DNA of 55,980 bases from Rhodospirillaceae bacterium (GTDB lineage Bacteria; Pseudomonadota; Alphaproteobacteria; Reyranellales; Reyranellaceae), in NCBI GenBank assembly GCA_009772935.1, contig WOUR01000034.1, positions 1 to 55,980 of the forward strand, given 5' to 3'. A program made the position numbers and the translations under genes. Below are positions 7,047 through 14,528 of the stretch, piece by piece (positions within the stretch are counted from its first letter, which is position 1; each line of letters starts with the position of its first letter). The notes below the pieces were generated by a model. It had not been told where the DNA came from. It did no database searches and saw only the letters and a list, made by a program, of their open reading frames with translations.

Positions 7047-8168
7047 TTGACCGAAACTCCCGCCGGCCCCCTGAAGCGCACGCCGCTTTACGATCTTCAT
7101 CGCGAGCTGGGCGCGCGCTTGGTGCCTTTCGCCGGCTACGAGATGCCGGTCCAGTATCCGACCGGCATCCTGGTCGAGCACAATCACACCCGCACCGCCT
7201 GCGGCCTGTTCGATGTCTCGCATATGGGCCAGGTGCGGCTCACCGCGAAGCCCGGTCAGAACGCGGCGAAGGCGATGGAGACCCTGGTGCCGGGCGACAT
7301 CGCCGGCCTGCAGCCGGGCCAGCAGCGCTACACCCAGTTCACCAACGATGCCGGCGGCATCCTCGACGACCTGATGGTGACCAACGCGGGCGACCACCTG
7401 CTGGTGGTCGTTAACGCCGCCTGCAAGGACGCCGACCTGGCGCACATGCAGAAGCATCTCTCGGCGACCTGCGAGGTCGAGCCGATGTTTTCGCGCGGGC
7501 TTCTGGCGCTGCAGGGGCCGCAGGCGTCGGCGGTGCTGTCGCGGCTGGTGCCGCAGGTCGCCACCATGAAGTTCATGACCGGCGTCTACGTCGAGATCGA
7601 CGGTGCGCGCTGCTACGTCACGCGTTCGGGCTACACCGGCGGCGACGGCTATGAGATCTCGACACCGGCCGAGCAGACCGACGCCATCGCGCGCAAGCTG
7701 TTAGCCAATCCCGAGGTGAAGCCGATTGGATTGGGCGCGCGCGATTCGCTGCGGCTCGAGGCCGGGCTCTGCCTCTACGGCCACGATATCGACACGACCA
7801 CGACGCCCGTCGAAGCGGTGCTGCTGTGGAGCGTCGGCAAGGAGCGTCGCGTGCAGGGCGGGTTCCCCGGCGCTGCGACCGTCCAGAAGCAGATCGTCGA
7901 AGGCTCGGCGCGCAAGCGGGTCGGCCTGCTGCCCGAGGGCAAGGCGATCGCGCGCGAGGGCGCCGGGATCGTGATCGGCGGCAAGACCGTCGGCATCGTC
8001 ACGTCGGGCGGCTTCTCGCCCACGCTGGGGCGCGCCATCGCCATGGGCTACGTGGAGCGCAGCCAGTCAGCCAACGGAACCAAGGTCGATCTGATGGTGC
8101 GCGGCAAGCCCGTGCCGGCCGAGATCGTGCCCATGCCTTTCGTCAAACACGCCTACTTCCGCGGATAG
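7047..8168 (+). CDS. gcvT: Glycine cleavage system T protein (aminomethyltransferase)
   Basis: GcvT transfers the methylene group from the aminomethyl-lipoyl arm of GcvH to tetrahydrofolate and releases ammonia. From the TTG at 7047 the product has 373 residues, the normal size, beginning LTETPAGPLKRTPLYDLH. That TTG is six bases after GGAG, whereas the earlier ATG at 6891 lies inside the riboswitch. Typical segments include FAGYEMPVQYPTG, GLFDVSHMGQ, the folate-site region SGYTGGDGYEI, and GLGARDSLRLEAGLCLYGHD. It is the first gene of gcvT-gcvH-gcvPA-gcvPB and is controlled by the upstream glycine riboswitch. Confidence 0.95.
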   Translation: MTETPAGPLKRTPLYDLHRELGARLVPFAGYEMPVQYPTGILVEHNHTRTACGLFDVSHMGQVRLTAKPGQNAAKAMETLVPGDIAGLQPGQQRYTQFTNDAGGILDDLMVTNAGDHLLVVVNAACKDADLAHMQKHLSATCEVEPMFSRGLLALQGPQASAVLSRLVPQVATMKFMTGVYVEIDGARCYVTRSGYTGGDGYEISTPAEQTDAIARKLLANPEVKPIGLGARDSLRLEAGLCLYGHDIDTTTTPVEAVLLWSVGKERRVQGGFPGAATVQKQIVEGSARKRVGLLPEGKAIAREGAGIVIGGKTVGIVTSGGFSPTLGRAIAMGYVERSQSANGTKVDLMVRGKPVPAEIVPMPFVKHAYFRG

Positions 8169-8177
8169 GAGATCAAG

Positions 8178-8555
8178 ATGGCCGAGACCAAGTACACCGA
8201 AGAGCATGAGTGGATCCGCGTCGAGGGCGATGTCGGCACGATCGGCATTACGCAGTACGCGCAGGAGCAGCTGGGCGACGTCGTGTTCGTCGACGTGCCG
8301 GCCGCCGGCCGCACGGTCGCCAAGGGCGAGGCCTGCGCCGTCGTCGAATCGGTGAAGGCCGCTTCCGACATCTACGCGCCGGCCTCCGGCGAAGTCGTCG
8401 AGAGCAATGCGGCGCTGGCCGACACGCCGGGCGACGTGAATGCCGAGCCGACGGGCAAGGGCTGGTTCTTCAAGCTGAAGCTCGCCGACAAGGGTGAGCT
8501 GGCCGGCCTGATGGACGAGGCCGCTTACGAAGCCTTCGTGAAGAGCCTCGGCTAG
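8178..8555 (+). CDS. gcvH: Glycine cleavage system H protein
   Basis: The 125-residue GcvH carries the lipoyl arm that shuttles the aminomethyl group between the P, T and L proteins. The lipoylated lysine is K60 in [14 protein letters not shown]. Sequence and length are typical ([18 protein letters not shown] at the N-terminus). It follows gcvT by nine bases, with AGGAG just upstream of its ATG. A palindromic repeat separates it from gcvPA. Confidence 0.97.
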   Translation: MAETKYTEEHEWIRVEGDVGTIGITQYAQEQLGDVVFVDVPAAGRTVAKGEACAVVESVKAASDIYAPASGEVVESNAALADTPGDVNAEPTGKGWFFKLKLADKGELAGLMDEAAYEAFVKSLG

Positions 8556-8564
8556 CCGACCAAA

Positions 8565-8674
8565 CCTCATCCAGAGGCGTGCCTGCAGGGCACGTCTCGA
8601 AGGATGGGTGAGGAACAAGGTGCTCGTTCCCATCCTTCGAGACGCATCGCTGCGCGATGCTCCTCAGGATGAGG
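8565..8674. repeat. Palindromic intergenic repeat, copy B, inside the gcv operon
   Basis: The element starts CCTCATCCAGAGG and ends CCTCAGGATGAGG, with inner arms GTCTCGAAGGATGGG and CCCATCCTTCGAGAC. It fills most of the 144-bp gap between gcvH and gcvPA. Because both genes run the same way, it should be part of the operon mRNA and fold into a long hairpin there. Confidence 0.85.
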
Positions 8675-8699
8675 ACATTACTCAAGGAGCAAGAGCCTG

Positions 8700-10046
8700 A
8701 TGCGTTATCTCCCCCTCACCGACGCCGACCGCCGCGAGATGCTGAGCGTGATCGGCGCCAAGTCGGTCGACGAGCTGTTCCGCGACGTGCCGGCGTCGGC
8801 GCGGCTGGCGGCCAAGGTCGGCGGCCTGCCCGATCACCAGGGCGAGCTCGAGGTCGAGCGCGCCTTTCAGGGCTTTGCGGCCAAGAACCTGTCGCCGGCT
8901 GCGGCGCCGTTCTTCATCGGCGCCGGCGCCTACCGACATCATGTGCCGGCGACCGTCGACTACATGATCCAGCGCGGCGAGTTCCTGACCTCGTACACGC
9001 CGTATCAGCCCGAAATCACGCAGGGCACGCTGCAGTACCTCTTCGAGTTCCAGACCCAGGTGACCCTGCTCACCGGCATGGAAGTCGCCAATGCCTCGAT
9101 GTACGACGGCTCGACCGGCACGACCGAAGCAGTGCTGATGGCCAACCGCGTCACGCGCCGCCACAAGGCGCTGATTTCGGGCGGGCTGCATCCGCAGTAT
9201 CGCAGCATCATCGAGACCGCGGCCAAGTGGGAAGGGTTCACGGCGAACTTCTCGAAGACGGACGCCGAAGGTCTCGAGGACCTGATCGCCTCGGTCGACC
9301 GCGACACGTCGTGCGTGGTCGTGCAGAATCCGAGCTTCTTCGGGCATGTCCGTGACTTCACCAAGCTGGCGGAAGCCTGCCACGCCGCCGGAGCCCTGCT
9401 GATCGTCGTGGTGACCGAAGTCGTCTCGCTGGGGCTGCTGATGCCGCCGGGCGAGATGGGCGCCGACATCGTGGTCTGCGAAGGCCAGTCGATCGGCAAC
9501 GGACTTGGCTTCGGCGGCCCCTATGTCGGGCTGTTCGCGACCCGCGACAAGTACATGCGCCAGATGCCAGGCCGTCTCGTTGGCGAGACCGTCGATGCCG
9601 ACGGCCAGCGCGGCTTCGTGCTCACCCTCTCGACGCGCGAGCAGCACATCCGCCGCGAGAAGGCGACCTCCAACATCTGCACCAATGCCGGCCTCTGCGC
9701 GCTGGCCTTCACGGTGCATCTCACCCTGCTGGGCGAGGCGGGCTTTGCCCGGCTGGCCGAGCTCAATCATGCCAAGGCTTCGCAGCTCGCCGACAGGCTC
9801 GTGGCGGTGCCCGGTGTGACCGTGCTGAACGACAGCTTCTTCAACGAGTTCACGGTGAAGCTGCCTAAGCCCGCGGCCGAAGTCGTCGAGGCGCTGGCGG
9901 CCAAGCGCATCCTGGGCGGCCTGCCGGTGTCGCGCCTGATTCCCAACGATCCCTCGGTCGCGAACCTGCTGCTCGTGGCGGCGACCGAAACGGCGACCGA
10001 GGCGGGCATGGACCCGTTCGTCGCCGCGCTGAAGGAGGTGCTGTGA
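8700..10046 (+). CDS. gcvPA: Glycine dehydrogenase (decarboxylating) subunit 1
   Basis: GcvPA is the N-terminal half of the P protein that decarboxylates glycine and loads GcvH, in species with a split P protein. The 448-residue product shows family segments such as [14 protein letters not shown] at the start, [37 protein letters not shown] and [18 protein letters not shown] lies 10 bases before the ATG. Its TGA overlaps the gcvPB ATG by one base, and the two products form a heterotetramer in characterised systems. Confidence 0.95.
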   Translation: MRYLPLTDADRREMLSVIGAKSVDELFRDVPASARLAAKVGGLPDHQGELEVERAFQGFAAKNLSPAAAPFFIGAGAYRHHVPATVDYMIQRGEFLTSYTPYQPEITQGTLQYLFEFQTQVTLLTGMEVANASMYDGSTGTTEAVLMANRVTRRHKALISGGLHPQYRSIIETAAKWEGFTANFSKTDAEGLEDLIASVDRDTSCVVVQNPSFFGHVRDFTKLAEACHAAGALLIVVVTEVVSLGLLMPPGEMGADIVVCEGQSIGNGLGFGGPYVGLFATRDKYMRQMPGRLVGETVDADGQRGFVLTLSTREQHIRREKATSNICTNAGLCALAFTVHLTLLGEAGFARLAELNHAKASQLADRLVAVPGVTVLNDSFFNEFTVKLPKPAAEVVEALAAKRILGGLPVSRLIPNDPSVANLLLVAATETATEAGMDPFVAALKEVL

Positions 10047-11644
10047 TGGTACAGTCGCTCGACCGCAGCCAGGGCCGCGCTGGCGGCGTCTCCGCCGGTT
10101 CCGCCAACACGCACGGCACCTTCACCGGCAACCGCGCGCTCCAGATCGAGGAGCCGCTGATCTTCGAGATGGGCCAGGCCGGACGCTGCGGCGTCGACCT
10201 GCCGGAGCCACCGAAAGTCAAAGATCGGCTGAACGGCCTGCGCCGCAAGGGTGAGATCGGCCTGCCCGGCCTGTCCGAGCCGCAGGTGGTGCAGCACTAC
10301 ACGCGCCTCAGCCAGAAGAACTACGCCATCGACATGGGCGTCTACCCGCTGGGCTCGTGCACCATGAAGCACAATCCCCGCATCAACGAGAAGGTCGCGC
10401 GCCTGGCCGGCATCGGCGATCTCCATCCGCTGCAGCCGGTCTCGACCGTGCAAGGCGCGCTGGAGCTGATCGACAGCCTGGCGCACTGGCTCAAGACCCT
10501 CACCGGCATGCCGGCCGTGGCGATGTCGCCGGCCGCCGGCGCGCATGGCGAGATGTGCGGCATGATGGCGATTGCCGCGGCCCTCGAGGCCAAGGGCGAA
10601 CGTGCGCAGCGCAGGACCGTGCTGGCGCCCGAATCGGCGCACGGCACCAATCCGGCGACGGCGGCGGCGCTGGGCTTCGTCGTGAAGCCGATCCCGGCCA
10701 ACGATCGCGGCCGCGTCGACCTGGCCGCCCTCAAGGCGGCGCTGGGTCCCGACGTGGCGGCGATCATGCTGACCAATCCCAACACCTGCGGCCTGTTCGA
10801 GAGCGAGATCGTCGAGATCTCCAAGGCCGTCCACGAGGCGGGCGGCTACTTCTACTGCGACGGCGCCAACTTCAACGCCATCGTAGGCCGGGTGCGGCCG
10901 GGCGATCTCGGCGTCGACTGCATGCACATCAACCTGCACAAGACCTTCTCGACGCCGCACGGCGGCGGCGGTCCCGGTGCCGGGCCCGTGGTGCTGTCGG
11001 CGGCGCTGGCGCCGTACGCGCCCTATCCCTGGATCGTGAAGAACGGCGACAAGTGGCACGTTGCAGAAGACGGCGCCAAGGTGGATGGCCTGCCGCTGGG
11101 ACGCCTGAAGGCCTTCCACGGCCAGATGGGCATGTTCACGCGCGCGCTCGCCTACATCATGAGCCACGGCGCCGACGGGCTGAAGCAGGTCGCCGAGGAC
11201 GCGGTCCTCAACGCCAACTACGTGATGGCCGCGCTCAAGGACGTGATGAGTCCGGCCTTCGAGGGACCGTGCATGCACGAGGCGCTGTTCGACGACAGCT
11301 TCCTCAAGGACACCGGCGTCAGCACGCTCGACTTCGCCAAGGCGATGATCGACGAGGGCTATCACCCGATGACCATGTACTTCCCGCTGGTGGTGCATGG
11401 CGCGATGCTGATCGAGCCGACGGAGAGCGTGGCCAAGGAAGATCTCGACCAGTTCATCGGGGCGCTGCGCTCGCTGACGGCCAAGGCCAAGACCGGCACC
11501 GCCGCCGACGACTTCAAGGCGGCGCCGCTCTATTCCCCGCGCCGCCGCCTCGACGAGACGCTGGCCGCCCGCAAGCCGATCCTGCGTTGGAAGCCGTCGA
11601 ACAACCCGCCGGGCACCGACCCGCTGAAGCAGGCGGCGGAGTAG
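10046..11644 (+). CDS. gcvPB: Glycine dehydrogenase (decarboxylating) subunit 2
   Basis: GcvPB is the PLP-bearing half of the split P protein. The PLP lysine is K299 in NLHKTFSTPHGGGGPG. Other family segments are YPLGSCTMKHNPRINE, SPAAGAHGEM and ESAHGTNPATAAALGF. The start chosen is ATG 10046, seven bases after GGAGG (10034-10038); a GTG just before it (10043) is the alternative. The protein has 532 residues, slightly longer than many homologues because of an N-terminal extension of about 25 residues and a C-terminal tail. It is the last gene of the operon; no lpd gene for the L protein is nearby. Confidence 0.95.
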   Translation: MVQSLDRSQGRAGGVSAGSANTHGTFTGNRALQIEEPLIFEMGQAGRCGVDLPEPPKVKDRLNGLRRKGEIGLPGLSEPQVVQHYTRLSQKNYAIDMGVYPLGSCTMKHNPRINEKVARLAGIGDLHPLQPVSTVQGALELIDSLAHWLKTLTGMPAVAMSPAAGAHGEMCGMMAIAAALEAKGERAQRRTVLAPESAHGTNPATAAALGFVVKPIPANDRGRVDLAALKAALGPDVAAIMLTNPNTCGLFESEIVEISKAVHEAGGYFYCDGANFNAIVGRVRPGDLGVDCMHINLHKTFSTPHGGGGPGAGPVVLSAALAPYAPYPWIVKNGDKWHVAEDGAKVDGLPLGRLKAFHGQMGMFTRALAYIMSHGADGLKQVAEDAVLNANYVMAALKDVMSPAFEGPCMHEALFDDSFLKDTGVSTLDFAKAMIDEGYHPMTMYFPLVVHGAMLIEPTESVAKEDLDQFIGALRSLTAKAKTGTAADDFKAAPLYSPRRRLDETLAARKPILRWKPSNNPPGTDPLKQAAE

Positions 11645-11654
11645 TCAAAGCTTT

Positions 11655-11780
11655 CCTCCCCCGTCACACGGGGGAGGTGCCCGAAGGGCGGAGGGGGAGA
11701 GCCACAGGCCCGATCTCTCTCCAACTCAAAATCATCGCGTTGCCTTCCCCTTCCCAGCCTCCCCCGTATGACGGGGGAGG
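11655..11780. repeat. Twin-hairpin intergenic repeat
   Basis: Two nearly identical 23-bp hairpins bracket about 80 bp: CCTCCCCCGT-CAC-ACGGGGGAGG (11655-11677) and CCTCCCCCGT-ATG-ACGGGGGAGG (11758-11780), each with a 10-bp perfect stem. The first is followed by TGCCCGAAGGGCGGAGGGGG, a sequence type repeated in many alphaproteobacterial genomes. It lies between the convergent ends of gcvPB and atpF and could also help end gcv transcription, although there is no T-tract. Confidence 0.75.
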
Positions 11781-11816
11781 TGAAGAGTTTTGCTTTTCGC
11801 GTGTAAGTGGGGCGCA

Positions 11817-11845
11817 AAGAAAAGCCCCCGCCTTGCGGCGGGGGC
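11817..11845 (-). terminator. Rho-independent terminator of the atp F0 operon
   Basis: Read on the minus strand, a 9-bp stem GCCCCCGCC/GGCGGGGGC with a four-base loop (11824-11845) is followed by TTTTCTT. It lies about 50 bases after the atpF stop. Confidence 0.8.
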
Positions 11846-11895
11846 ACCAGGTTGCCCGCTCTTGTTTTTTGCGGGCGATCCCTATTTTCTGAAAA

Positions 11896-12426
11896 TCAGT
11901 GCAGACGGCGGGGCAGTTCGGCGATGGAATCGTCGATCATTGCCTGCGTGCGGCCAGCGCCGACCTGCTCCTTGAGCAGGGTGCGCGTGGCGGCGAGCGC
12001 CACGTCGACGGCCATGTTGCGCACTTCCCGGGAGGCCTGGGCCTCCGCCTGGGCGATGCGGTCCTTGGCCTGCTGCTCGCGGCGGGCGATCAGCGCCTCG
12101 CGCTCCTCGGCGGCGTGCTGCGTGAGGCGCACGGCCTCCTGCTTGGCCTGCGCCACGATCTCCTGGGCGAGCCTGGCGGAGTCGGCGAGGTTCTTCTGAG
12201 CCTCGTCACGCGCCTTCTGCGCCTCGTTGCGGAGCTTCTCGGCTTCGCCGAGCGTGCGCGCGATGAGGGCGGTGCGGTCGTCGAGGAGCTTGGTCAGCCC
12301 CTTGACGATCTGCTTGCCGGCGAGCGCCAGGAAGATGACGAAGGCAACGGCGACCCAGAACGTCGGATCGGAGAACAAGCCTCCGCCGCCGCCGTGTGCA
12401 TCGGCTGCCCATGCGGTACCGATCAT
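11896..12426 (-). CDS. atpF: ATP synthase F0 subunit b
   Basis: Subunit b forms the peripheral stalk that holds F1 against the membrane rotor. The 176-residue protein has a short N-terminal segment, one membrane helix (about residues 22-40, FWVAVAFVIFLALAG) and a long charged amphipathic helix rich in Ala, Glu and Arg. Its ATG overlaps the stop of the b' gene by four bases (ATGA). It is the last gene of the F0 operon, and a terminator follows. Confidence 0.93.
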   Translation of the reverse strand: MIGTAWAADAHGGGGGLFSDPTFWVAVAFVIFLALAGKQIVKGLTKLLDDRTALIARTLGEAEKLRNEAQKARDEAQKNLADSARLAQEIVAQAKQEAVRLTQHAAEEREALIARREQQAKDRIAQAEAQASREVRNMAVDVALAATRTLLKEQVGAGRTQAMIDDSIAELPRRLH

Positions 12427-12992
12427 GGCTTGCCTGCCTTTGCTGCCTCATCGACGGCACGGGCGAGCTGCGCGGGATCGGCAGATCCTCCCAGCTTGCC
12501 AAGCACCGCCGTGGCGATTTCCGTCGACATGCTGCCGAGACCCGCGAGGGTCTGCGTGCGCTGCTCGCCGATCCGCTTTTCCGCGGCGGCGATCTCGCCA
12601 CCCAGCCGCTCGCTGACTTCGTGCAGCTTGGCCGAGGTCTGGGCCGCGGCGGCCTCCGAGGCCTCGCGGATCAGGCTGGAAGCCTGGCCGCGCGCTTCGG
12701 TGAGCGCCTTGTCCTGCTCGACACCCGCGGCGCGGGCCGCGTCGTTGGCCTTCTGGGCGGCGTCGAGATCTGCCTGGATCTTGTGCTCGCGGCTTTCGAT
12801 CGTCGCGCCGATCTTCGGCAGGACGGCCTTGGCCATGAGGAAGTACAGAACGGCAAAGCACACCACCAGCCAGAAGATCTGGGTGGGGAACCTCGTGAGG
12901 TCGAACTGCGGCATGCCGGCCGCCTGCGCGGCAAACGGCAGCCCGATCAGGGCTGCCGCGGCGACCGAAATCCGAAGTGCCTGAACGGGCAC
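12423..12992 (-). CDS. atpG: ATP synthase F0 subunit b'
   Basis: Alphaproteobacteria and phototrophs have a second b-type stalk subunit, b' (called atpG or atpF2 in different schemes). This 189-residue protein has a hydrophobic N-terminal segment resembling a signal peptide (residues 5-25), the b' motif MPQFDLTRFPTQIFWLVVCF and one membrane helix, followed by a long coiled region. It lies between atpE and atpF and would pair with the b subunit. Confidence 0.92.
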   Translation of the reverse strand: MPVQALRISVAAAALIGLPFAAQAAGMPQFDLTRFPTQIFWLVVCFAVLYFLMAKAVLPKIGATIESREHKIQADLDAAQKANDAARAAGVEQDKALTEARGQASSLIREASEAAAAQTSAKLHEVSERLGGEIAAAEKRIGEQRTQTLAGLGSMSTEIATAVLGKLGGSADPAQLARAVDEAAKAGKP

Positions 12993-13000
12993 GATCGAAC

Positions 13001-13225
13001 TCAGGCGAAGAGGGCGATCAGCGCGACGATCAGCGCGAACAGCGCGATGGCCTCGGTGACGGCGAAGCCGATCCAGATGTTGGCGCCGATTTCGGCCTTC
13101 GAGGCCGGGTTGCGCGACAGGGCCGTGATGTAGCTCGCCCAGACGTTGCCCACGCCGATGCCGGCGCCGATCATGCCGATGGCGGCGAGGCCTGCACCGA
13201 TGAACTTGGCGGCTGAAGCGTCCAT
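13001..13225 (-). CDS. atpE: ATP synthase F0 subunit c
   Basis: The 74-residue subunit c forms the rotor ring. It has two membrane helices joined by the polar loop SRNPASK, a glycine-rich first helix (GAGIGVGN), and the ion-binding carboxylate E58 in FAVTEAIALFALI. No Na+-type ligand pattern stands out, so proton coupling is expected. It lies between atpB and the b' gene. Confidence 0.97.
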   Translation of the reverse strand: MDASAAKFIGAGLAAIGMIGAGIGVGNVWASYITALSRNPASKAEIGANIWIGFAVTEAIALFALIVALIALFA

Positions 13226-13284
13226 TTCTATCTCCTGTTTCTCTTGGCTTTGACGTGATGGATCTATGGGTACGGGCGCGGCGA

Positions 13285-14013
13285 CTAGTGAAGATGCAGC
13301 GCGTCGTTCAGGTAGATGCAGCAGAGGATCGTGAAGATGTAGGCCTGCAGCAGCGCGACCAGCAGCTCGAGCGCGGTGATCGCCACCAGCACCACGAGGG
13401 GGACGACACCGAAGATGCCGAGCGCCACGACGAAGCCCGCCAGAACCTTCAGCAGCACGTGACCGACGGTCATGTTGGCGAACAGTCGGACCGACAGGCT
13501 GATCGGGCGGCTGAGATAGGACACCAACTCGATCGGGATCAGGATGGGCGCGGTGAACAGCGGCGCGCCGTGCGGGAAGAACAGGGAGAAGAAGTGCAGG
13601 CCGTGCTTGAAGAGGCCGATCAGCGTCACGCCGAGGAACACCACCATCGCCATGAAGAAGGTGACGGCGATCTGGGACGTGAAGGTGTAGCCGTAGGGGA
13701 GCATCCCGAGGATGTTGCCGAACAGCGTGAAGATGAAGAGCGTGAAGATGAACGGGAAGAACTTCTTGCCGGCGCTGCCGACATTGTCCCGGATCATGTT
13801 GGCGATGAACTCGTAGAAGAGTTCGGCCATCGCCTGGATGCGGCCCGGGATCATCGCTCCCTTGCCGGCGCCCGCGAGCAGAAGGCCCGACGAGAGCACC
13901 ACCGCGCTCATCATGAAGATGGCGGAGTTGGTGACGGCGATGTGATGGCCACCGATGGTGAACAGCGGGGCGGTTAGGTCCTGGATAGCAAACTGCTCGA
14001 GCGGGCTGGCCAC
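13285..14013 (-). CDS. atpB: ATP synthase F0 subunit a
   Basis: Subunit a provides the two half-channels for protons and the essential arginine. The 242-residue protein has five or more membrane helices; R176 in ISLSVRLFANMTVGH is the catalytic arginine, and the C-terminal helix contains ALELLVALLQAYIF. The start at ATG 14013 gives the usual N-terminus SPLEQFAIQDL. It follows atpI by 17 bases. Confidence 0.97.
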   Translation of the reverse strand: MASPLEQFAIQDLTAPLFTIGGHHIAVTNSAIFMMSAVVLSSGLLLAGAGKGAMIPGRIQAMAELFYEFIANMIRDNVGSAGKKFFPFIFTLFIFTLFGNILGMLPYGYTFTSQIAVTFFMAMVVFLGVTLIGLFKHGLHFFSLFFPHGAPLFTAPILIPIELVSYLSRPISLSVRLFANMTVGHVLLKVLAGFVVALGIFGVVPLVVLVAITALELLVALLQAYIFTILCCIYLNDALHLH

Positions 14014-14030
14014 GTTACTCTATCCCCAAT

Positions 14031-14375
14031 TCAGCTCTTCTTCTCATCCTGGGCTGCCTTGCTGCGCCGCTCTTCAGCCTGCGCAACCCGGTAGACGTTC
14101 ATGAACGCCGCACCGCACCCCAGCACGAACCCCACAATCAGCAGCCAGGGTTTGGTACCCAGCCACTGATCAGCCATCAGGCCGAGAAAGGCCCCCGCAA
14201 CGACGCCCGCCACCAGTTCGACTGCGATCCGCATGCCGACGCCCAGCTTTTCGCCACCGGCGCCGCGCGCTGCGGGTCTCGACGACCGGCCCGTTCCCGC
14301 CTGATAGGCCTGCCGGACACCTTTAAGGCGCCGATCCAGCTCGTCAGGGGTCGATTTCCGATCGTCCTCAGCCAT
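14031..14375 (-). CDS. atpI: ATP synthase-associated protein I
   Basis: AtpI helps assemble the c ring or import magnesium in studied species. From ATG 14375 it has 114 residues: a charged N-terminal half (AEDDRKSTPDELDRRLK) and two membrane helices (about 47-70 and 78-98) with the conserved GVGMRIAVELVAGVVAG and a cytoplasmic charged tail. The longer open frame to 14432 adds unconserved residues and would extend past the likely promoter spacing. It is the first gene of the F0 operon. Confidence 0.88.
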   Translation of the reverse strand: MAEDDRKSTPDELDRRLKGVRQAYQAGTGRSSRPAARGAGGEKLGVGMRIAVELVAGVVAGAFLGLMADQWLGTKPWLLIVGFVLGCGAAFMNVYRVAQAEERRSKAAQDEKKS

Positions 14376-14449
14376 AACCGGATGCTCCGCTCCGGGCTTT
14401 CCACCGCCACCCCACCAACACGATGCGGTCACAATGAAAAACGCGCCGG

Positions 14450-14478
14450 AACCTATGGGCAGGCCCGCGGGGTGTCAA
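14450..14478 (-). promoter_or_regulatory. Probable promoter of the atp F0 operon
   Basis: On the minus strand, a perfect TTGACA (14473-14478) and TAGGTT (14450-14455) are separated by 17 bases, about 75 bases before the atpI start. Confidence 0.55.
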
Positions 14479-14528
14479 GCGTACGCGACGATGTGACAAG
14501 GCCCTTAAATGCAAGCCGTTCCGCCGTT

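Noticed and set aside
6667..7050. Plus-strand ORF of 127 codons upstream of gcvT
   Set aside because: It runs through the tandem glycine riboswitch and has no protein features; the RNA explains the sequence.
9767..11398. Minus-strand open frame of 543 codons
   Set aside because: It is antisense to gcvPB and has no recognisable domain.
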